Shown here one piece after another: positions 22,385 through 26,764 of a stretch of DNA of 26,764 nt. Numbering within the stretch: the stretch's first letter is position 1; each line of letters starts with the position of its first letter. Origin of the DNA: an uncultured Methanofollis sp. (GTDB lineage Archaea > Halobacteriota > Methanomicrobia > Methanomicrobiales > Methanofollaceae); assembly GCF_937919355.1 (NCBI RefSeq), contig NZ_CALFSA010000167.1, forward strand, positions 1 to 26,764, read 5' to 3'. Position numbers and translations under genes: made by a program. The notes under the pieces are model-generated. The model ran no database searches. It saw only the letters and a program-made list of their open reading frames with translations, and was not told where the DNA came from.

Positions 22385-22760
22385 AAGGCGTTTTTCTCCT
22401 TCTTCAAAGAATAAGGTTGTGGATTTTTTGGGGGGGAGGTTGTTGCGATCATGGGGGAGTGGACGCGGAAAGATCGCCGGCATATCTGAAGAAGAGGAGA
22501 GGTACCCGTCCAACCGCCTTCCCCACAATCTGTACGGGGGACTGCCTCAAAAACCTGCGGTTTTCTCATGCTCACTTCGTTCGCACCTCGAAGGTCTTCG
22601 ACCTTCTCTTGCCCCCAGACCCCCGGAACTAGGATTGAGCCGGGGAAGATCGATCCGAGATCCCAAGAGGGAGACTGCCATCCTCTCGCCTATCCTGAGC
22701 GGGGGTCCGGGGGCGTAGTCCCCCGGCACAGGTATTAATGAAAATATTTGTGTGCAAAAA
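22385..22760. other. Gene-free region upstream of the radical SAM gene
   Basis: No credible gene. Positions 22385-22510 contain the radical SAM upstream region, with a G7 run near 22430 and no clear TATA box. Positions 22512-22728 are the second copy of the hairpin-mosaic repeat. The frames that cross it are low-complexity and repeat-derived. Confidence 0.6.
22512..22728. repeat. Interspersed hairpin-mosaic repeat, copy 2
   Basis: A divergent relative of the 11073-11520 locus. It begins with AACCGCCTTCCCC, contains hairpins at 22549-22565 and 22590-22606, and passes through a TTGCCCCC block and CCTATCCTGAGCGGGG. It ends in the 20-base palindrome at 22707-22726. The order of shared modules is the same as on the opposite strand of copy 1. 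It has no coding capacity of its own. Confidence 0.75.
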
Positions 22761-22985
22761 CTACACCTCAAGCGATCTCTTATACCACCAGAACCACGGA
22801 GTGCCCAAGAGATCGATGATGTTTTTCACGACGATCTGACCGGGGATCAGGGGAAAGAGGGTGCCACGCCAAATATAACGATAGTAACGAAGATAACGCT
22901 GTCGAAGGCACGGCGTGGAGGGGAGTGCATAAAGACAAGAGTGGGTCCCAGAACCCCGTCAGAATATATTTTAGAAATATATGTC
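22761..22985 (-). pseudogene. Truncated remnant of a queuosine-precursor transporter gene
   Basis: The minus strand here encodes about 47 codons, ending in an in-frame TAG, that align with the C-terminus of the intact transporter at 23698-24390. DSVIFVTI, GVAP, KNII and TPWFWWYK are all kept, about 33 of 47 residues identical by eye. Weaker similarity with small indels continues upstream to about 22985, where the frame meets a stop and no start exists. The first two-thirds of the gene is absent. It is more A/T-rich than the parent and sits 940 bases from it in the same orientation, so it is either an old partial duplication or the rest of a second, diverged gene. Confidence 0.75.
22970..22983 (+). 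promoter_or_regulatory. TATA-like region of the lipoprotein gene
   Basis: An A/T-rich stretch, GAATATATTTTAGAAATATA, covers about 22970-22983 and beyond, roughly 30 to 40 bases before the ATG at 23012. No ribosome-binding sequence follows, which fits leaderless expression. Confidence 0.4.
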
Positions 22986-23011
22986 GGCTTGAAAATTCAC
23001 ACTGCCTTTAC

Positions 23012-23511
23012 ATGAGGCACTATACCCCCTTCTGGCACTCACACTTATCTTCTGCCTTCTAGTTGCAGGATGCACCGGTTCTACTCGAGAAGGCAAGACC
23101 GACACCGAGAACAAGTACATGGACGCCATGGACAACCATCACGCTGGGCTACACGTAGACTCCTTCGACCTCGAGTATGTCGAGGCAACGAAACACGTCA
23201 ATATCTATCTGATCAAAAAGAGGGCCGCAGACGGCGAACATTTCAGGAACAGTATGGCATGGGCTTCCTTCTCCACCATGGAGGCGTTAACAGCATATAG
23301 AGACGAGATCGACGGTGTAACCTTCATTGGTAAGACTATACTGATCAGTAAGAATGGAGACGAATCTCTTGATAAAGTGTATCAGGCAGATATCGCCATG
23401 AAGGACGCCAAGTCCGTGAACTGGGCGAACCTAGCGAATTACCCTAACCTTACGGCAGCCATCAAAAACAACTTTGATTCCGTGTGGTGGCATTACGCCG
23501 TGACAGGTTGA
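23012..23511 (+). pseudogene. Lipoprotein gene with a one-base frameshift in its signal peptide
   Basis: The main frame (reading to 23511) encodes a hydrophobic stretch and a lipobox LLVAGC followed by about 145 residues, but that frame has no start codon before the signal peptide. An ATG at 23012 lies in another frame and stops after 16 codons. If the run of five C at 23025-23029 had six, the product would be one protein of 166 residues starting MRHYTPLLALTLIF, with the lipid-anchor cysteine at residue 21. The mature part is not recognised (it includes DNHHAGLHVDSFDLEYVEA and ends in VWWHYAVTG). An internal ATG at 23119 would give a 130-residue unsecreted form. Sequencing error, phase variation or recent decay are all possible. 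Confidence 0.65.
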
Positions 23512-23679
23512 TGGTCAAAACTGGACGCATATCCCCAATTTCTACATTTTTTAAATAGAGTCTCTTCAGTTTTGTAGAATCGAAGATGGGTATGTTATGA
23601 AAAACATTTGATCCAGAATGCACGGGACCTCTTTGAACTCCAAGAAAGATTGTCGCACCCCTGTTCCTTCTTCTATCTC

Positions 23680-23697
23680 CGAGAAAAAAAGAGGCCT
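23680..23697 (-). terminator. T-run terminator of the transporter gene
   Basis: Right after the transporter stop, the minus strand reads a short AGGCCT-type palindrome followed by CTCTTTTTTTCTC (seven T, 23684-23690), a typical terminator position. The interval 23512-23680 between the lipoprotein gene and this site is A/T-rich and shows no other feature. Confidence 0.55.
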
Positions 23698-24390
23698 TCA
23701 GGCCTTCTCCAGATATTTCTTATACCACCAGAACCATGGCGTGTCCAGGAAGCCGATGATGTTCTTCGCCACGACCTGGCCGATGATGAGGGGGAGGAGC
23801 GGCGCCACGCCTGCGAAGGCGATGGTGACGAAGATGACGCTGTCGATGGTCAGGCCGAGGAGGTCGCTGGAGACGCTCCGCAACAGGATCCTGTCGGGGT
23901 AGCGCTCCTTGAGGCGTGCGAAGACCCAGGCGTCGAGGTTCTGCGTGATCAGGAAGGTGATCCAGGAGGCGACGACGATCCTGAGGCTCTGGGCGAAGAC
24001 CTCCTGCCACATCTCCTCGTAGGCGAAGAAGGGGGCGGGCGTGAGGGTGTTTGTCATGACGATGAAGGTGACCAGGAGCACCTGCGAGAGAAACGCGATG
24101 CCGATAGCGATGTGCGTCATCTTCTCGCCGTAGACCTCGTTGATCATGTCGATGGCCTGCGAGAGGAAGGGGTAGAGGAAGACACCGGCAGGGGCGAGGA
24201 AGACGGCGATGCCGAGGTCGAACTCGACGATCCGTGTGGCGATGATCTGCGAGGCCGCAAGGTAGACGACATAGAAGCCGACGAGGGCGGCGTAGCCGTA
24301 CTCCCTGTGGCGCCTGATAATGTACGCCGAGGCGTAGGTGACAATGGTGAGGCTGACGATCCAGTAGATCCAGACGATGGGGAGGTCCAT
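23698..24390 (-). CDS. Queuosine precursor transporter (YhhQ/QPTR family)
   Basis: A 230-residue membrane protein with about six hydrophobic spans, of the family that imports 7-deazaguanine precursors (preQ0/preQ1). In archaea these feed archaeosine formation in tRNA. The family block DMINEVYGEKMTH lies near residues 80-92, and SVSSDLLGLTIDSVIFV near 168-184 is also typical. The start gives the expected short N-terminus before the first span. An A/T-rich GATAATAC stretch about 30 bases upstream may be its promoter. A truncated relative of its 3' end lies at 22761-22985. Confidence 0.9.
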   Translation of the reverse strand: MDLPIVWIYWIVSLTIVTYASAYIIRRHREYGYAALVGFYVVYLAASQIIATRIVEFDLGIAVFLAPAGVFLYPFLSQAIDMINEVYGEKMTHIAIGIAFLSQVLLVTFIVMTNTLTPAPFFAYEEMWQEVFAQSLRIVVASWITFLITQNLDAWVFARLKERYPDRILLRSVSSDLLGLTIDSVIFVTIAFAGVAPLLPLIIGQVVAKNIIGFLDTPWFWWYKKYLEKA

Positions 24391-24449
24391 GATGTCCTAT
24401 GAGGTTGGACGGCATGGGTATTATCGGCTGGGGTCGGGGGACCTCGCCC

Positions 24450-24932
24450 CTACCGCCGGACGATGTACCCGACCCCTGTCAGCGCGGCGATCGCTCGCTC
24501 GTCCCACCGAGCGTCGTCGTCCTCGCGGATGCAGGCGACGTGCGTCTCCCAGAACGCGGCGAGGGCCGGGTCGTCAGTCGCCAGGTGGCGCCTCTCCATC
24601 ACCCTCCCCACCCGCGTCCCCCGCGCGTCTACGATGAGGAGGCGCCAGCAACGGTACTCCCGGCAGATGTCGGGCCTCGTGTGGTGGATGATGCAGCACA
24701 CCTTCCCGTCGACCGGGTCTTCGCGGAGGAAGGGGCAGGCCAGAGGCCACCTCTCGAAGATGCTCCTGTCGGCGAGGAGGAGGGCCCTATCGGGGTCGAC
24801 CCTGACGGTGTGCACCTCGCCGGTGTACCTGTTCTCCATCAGGATACTCCCGTCGCCGCAATCCTCTCTCACGAGATGGACGTCGCCCATCTGGCTGCAG
24901 CACTCCCCACACTGGATACACGCGAACGGCAT
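24450..24932 (-). CDS. YkgJ-type cysteine-cluster protein
   Basis: A 160-residue protein of the YkgJ/UPF0153 cysteine-cluster family, with probable metal or Fe-S binding and unknown function. The N-terminus carries CxxCGxCC (Cys5, 8, 11, 12), and a second set of cysteines appears in the middle (CPFL, VCCIIHHTRPDICREYRCW). The ATG at 24932 is preferred because it places the CxxC block at the usual position. An upstream ATG at 24968 is also in frame but lies in the A/T-rich sequence (GGTATTATTA) that is probably the promoter. Confidence 0.85.
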   Translation of the reverse strand: MPFACIQCGECCSQMGDVHLVREDCGDGSILMENRYTGEVHTVRVDPDRALLLADRSIFERWPLACPFLREDPVDGKVCCIIHHTRPDICREYRCWRLLIVDARGTRVGRVMERRHLATDDPALAAFWETHVACIREDDDARWDERAIAALTGVGYIVRR

Positions 24933-25021
24933 TGGATCTCTCTGTGAAGGGAATGCTCTCCGGCCCATAATAATACCTGAATGTCACGCCCCTGCTCCGA
25001 CACTCACCGGCCCTTCGGCCT

Positions 25022-25321
25022 TCAGATGCCCGGCAGCGTGACCCACCCTGCCGCCGCAGACACAATCAGGGCGAAGACCACCAGGTGAAGAACCGCAAAG
25101 AGGGGGACGAGCACGAACTTCGTCTTCTGTGTCTTGTGCCTGAAGACCTTCATCGCTGCCAGTGCACCGAAAGGCCCGAGAAACGCGAAAGCCAGGAGCA
25201 TCGTCTCCGAGATCCTCCACCGCCCGTCGCGTGCCCGCCTCTTGTCCACAGAGAACGCCGCGGCAGCACCGGCATTCAGGAGGAGGTACACGACCAGCAG
25301 GTAAATGGCGGGGGCGCTCAT
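25022..25321 (-). CDS. DUF1294 family membrane protein
   Basis: A 99-residue protein with three hydrophobic segments. The family pattern is seen: FSVDKRRARDGRWRISE (residues 23-39), then LGPFGALAAMKVFRHKTQK. Function unknown. It stands alone, with TTTTTATCC about 20 bases upstream as a possible TATA box. Confidence 0.88.
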   Translation of the reverse strand: MSAPAIYLLVVYLLLNAGAAAAFSVDKRRARDGRWRISETMLLAFAFLGPFGALAAMKVFRHKTQKTKFVLVPLFAVLHLVVFALIVSAAAGWVTLPGI

Positions 25322-25364
25322 GACGACCGACCCCGGATAAAAATGTGGGCAGGAACCATCAGGC

Positions 25365-26426
25365 TCACTCCCCCTCCTTTTTGCACGCTCTGTTATTGAA
25401 GATCCCGGAGACGCCGAGCAGTTCGTTTATCCACCGCAGTTCATCGCTGCACTGGAAGAGGATGACCAGGAGGAGCGTGATCGGCACGGCGAAGATCATG
25501 CCGGGCAGACCGAGGATCCAGCCCCAGATAATGAGGGAGAGGACGACGACCATCGGCGGCAGGTCGAACCTTCTCGACGCCAACTTGGCATAAATCGGAT
25601 TTTCGACGACGGCGTTGAGGACGACGACGATCCCCACGACCGCTGCCGCACCCCACGGGCCGTACTGGAGCCAGGCAAAGAATATCGCCGGGAGGGCGGC
25701 GAGGATCAGGCCGATATAGGGGATGAAGGCCAGGATAAAGGTGAGGATACCCCAGAGCACGGCAGAATGAATTCCCATGAGCCAGAGGGAGAGGCCGAAG
25801 AGAAAGCCATGGATCAGGTTCGCCTCTGTCCTGACGATCACGAAGTCCATCATGAGTCCGCTCATCCTCTCGATGCCGACAAAAGTCCTTGGTTCGTGGA
25901 CGATCCCCTTCTTCAGGCGCTCGGAGATGTGAGGAATTTCGAGAACGGCAAACATCGTCGTGATCATGATGAAGAAGAGGTACATCAGGGCACTCCCGAG
26001 GCCGAGGGCATAGGGTTCGACGAAAGTAACGACATCTGCAAGTTTGAAGGAAGACAGGTCAAAGAAGGAATTATCGATTTCAAGGTGCTGCGCCAGTGCT
26101 GTCAGGTCGGCGAGGCGCATCTGGAGGTCTGCCTGGTAGGTCGGGAGGTCGGCGAGGAGGGTCTCGAACGAGCGGATCGTGATCACCACCACGGCGATCA
26201 GGATGGATGCGGCGACCGTGGAGATGATCCCCAGGGCGGCGATGTCGGGCAGGCCCCGTTTTTTCAGCATCTCCATTGCCGGGAGTGTGAGGATCGTCAG
26301 GATCAGGGAAATGAGCAGGAGGTTGACGATATACGCAGAGTAGCGCATCCCGATGACGATCACGAGGAGTGCCGCCAGGATGCCGAGGGTCTGCAGAGTG
26401 CTGGAGAGATCTGAAGGGCGGTCCAT
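25365..26426 (-). CDS. AI-2E family transporter (YdiK/PerM-like)
   Basis: A 353-residue integral membrane protein. Hydrophobic spans occur at both ends, with a soluble stretch between about residues 85 and 130. The family's C-terminal blocks are recognisable (ILAFIPYIGLILAALPAI and LNAVVENPIYAKLASRRFDLPP). Members have been linked to export of autoinducer-2 or to Na+/H+ exchange, but the substrate in methanogens is unknown. It is probably transcribed alone; an A/T-rich GATATCC stretch about 25-35 bases upstream is the best promoter candidate. Confidence 0.88.
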   Translation of the reverse strand: MDRPSDLSSTLQTLGILAALLVIVIGMRYSAYIVNLLLISLILTILTLPAMEMLKKRGLPDIAALGIISTVAASILIAVVVITIRSFETLLADLPTYQADLQMRLADLTALAQHLEIDNSFFDLSSFKLADVVTFVEPYALGLGSALMYLFFIMITTMFAVLEIPHISERLKKGIVHEPRTFVGIERMSGLMMDFVIVRTEANLIHGFLFGLSLWLMGIHSAVLWGILTFILAFIPYIGLILAALPAIFFAWLQYGPWGAAAVVGIVVVLNAVVENPIYAKLASRRFDLPPMVVVLSLIIWGWILGLPGMIFAVPITLLLVILFQCSDELRWINELLGVSGIFNNRACKKEGE

Positions 26427-26733
26427 AGTATATGTCGTACTGGGAAGAGATGGGATATCATTTTTGGGAATTTATCCGGTGAGGACACAGGTATTTTGCG
26501 TGGGTTTTGGCCGTCCTGAGGACGCAGTCCGAGCAGGCAGTTGGTGTGCTCAATCTTTCCGCCTTCGCCCGCACCGTCGAGGTCACTTATTTTATCAGGC
26601 ATGGCATGACTGGCAGGGTGTGGGGATCGCGGATGCATCTCCTCTCTGAACGAGGTGAGCATCAGGTTCCATGCCCGCCACGGCTTTACGGAGTGCGGGC
26701 GGTTCAGGAGTGTCGGGAGATCTGAATGTATTA
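26427..26733. other. Intergenic region upstream of the AI-2E transporter gene
   Basis: No credible gene. It holds the transporter's upstream sequence and a short stretch at 26648-26666 (GAACGAGGTGAGCATCAGG) that resembles one module of the two mosaic repeats. Open frames here have no family features. Confidence 0.45.
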
Positions 26734-26764
26734 TTACAGGACCTCGACCTCGTCGTCCTGCACC
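26734..26764 (-). CDS. C-terminal end of a gene cut by the window edge
   Basis: The minus strand reads in frame to a TAA stop at 26734-26736, giving a C-terminal peptide VQDDEVEVL. The acidic ending and G/C third positions look like coding sequence, but too little is present to name it. Confidence 0.35.
   Translation of the reverse strand, partial: VQDDEVEVL

Noticed and set aside
22419..22718. A 99-codon plus-strand frame across repeat copy 2
   Set aside because: The peptide is read through repeat modules. The comparable stretch in copy 1 gives only a short related run (NRLPHNL) before diverging, so coding is unlikely.
23070..23300. A 76-codon plus-strand frame overlapping the lipoprotein gene
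   Set aside because: It is out of frame with the lipobox and the longer coding frame, and contains no signal or domain.

Overview
The window looks like chromosomal DNA of a methanogenic archaeon of the order Methanomicrobiales, in the range of Methanofollis or Methanoculleus. This is inferred from gene content, not from a database match. Pointers are the archaeal-only GatDE amidotransferase, ribosomal protein L10e, a DacZ-type diadenylate cyclase, Dph6, the archaeal families DUF555, DUF2070 and DUF5350, a 2-oxoglutarate:ferredoxin oxidoreductase with succinyl-CoA ligase and two-subunit fumarase, A/T-rich TATA boxes close to start codons, and high-GC coding DNA. No rRNA, tRNA, CRISPR array or transposase gene was seen.

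Region 1 (1-6880, minus strand) is a nine-gene operon fumA-fumB-korD-korA-korB-korC-sucC-sucD-dacZ. Nearly all junctions are ATGA overlaps, and it appears to be driven from one TATA box near 6875. It encodes the reductive branch of an incomplete TCA cycle (malate/fumarate, then succinate to succinyl-CoA to 2-oxoglutarate) and ends in a c-di-AMP synthase. Region 2 (6937-11004) holds rpl10e, a three-gene NitT/TauT-type ABC importer whose lipoprotein binding subunit appears circularly permuted, and a divergent HTH regulator. Region 3 (11005-11720) has no gene and is a mosaic of inverted modules built from 17-nt hairpins.

Region 4 (11721-21168, plus strand) carries argH-gatD-gatE, a small RGG-rich DUF5350 protein, then a tightly packed six-gene run: a helical hypothetical protein, a nitroreductase, DUF555, a PfkB kinase, Dph6 and the DUF2070 membrane protein. 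Region 5 (21224-24390) has a peptide-modifying type radical SAM/SPASM protein, a second copy of the hairpin mosaic, a truncated remnant of a queuosine-precursor transporter gene, a lipoprotein gene with a one-base frameshift in its signal peptide, and the intact transporter gene. Region 6 (24450-26764, minus strand) has a YkgJ-type cysteine-cluster protein, a DUF1294 membrane protein, an AI-2E family transporter and the last codons of a gene cut by the window edge.

The items most worth a second look are the permuted binding protein, the covarying 17-nt hairpins with an apparent filled/empty site pair, the linkage of c-di-AMP synthesis to the 2-oxoglutarate branch, and the dph6/DUF555/DUF2070 operon.
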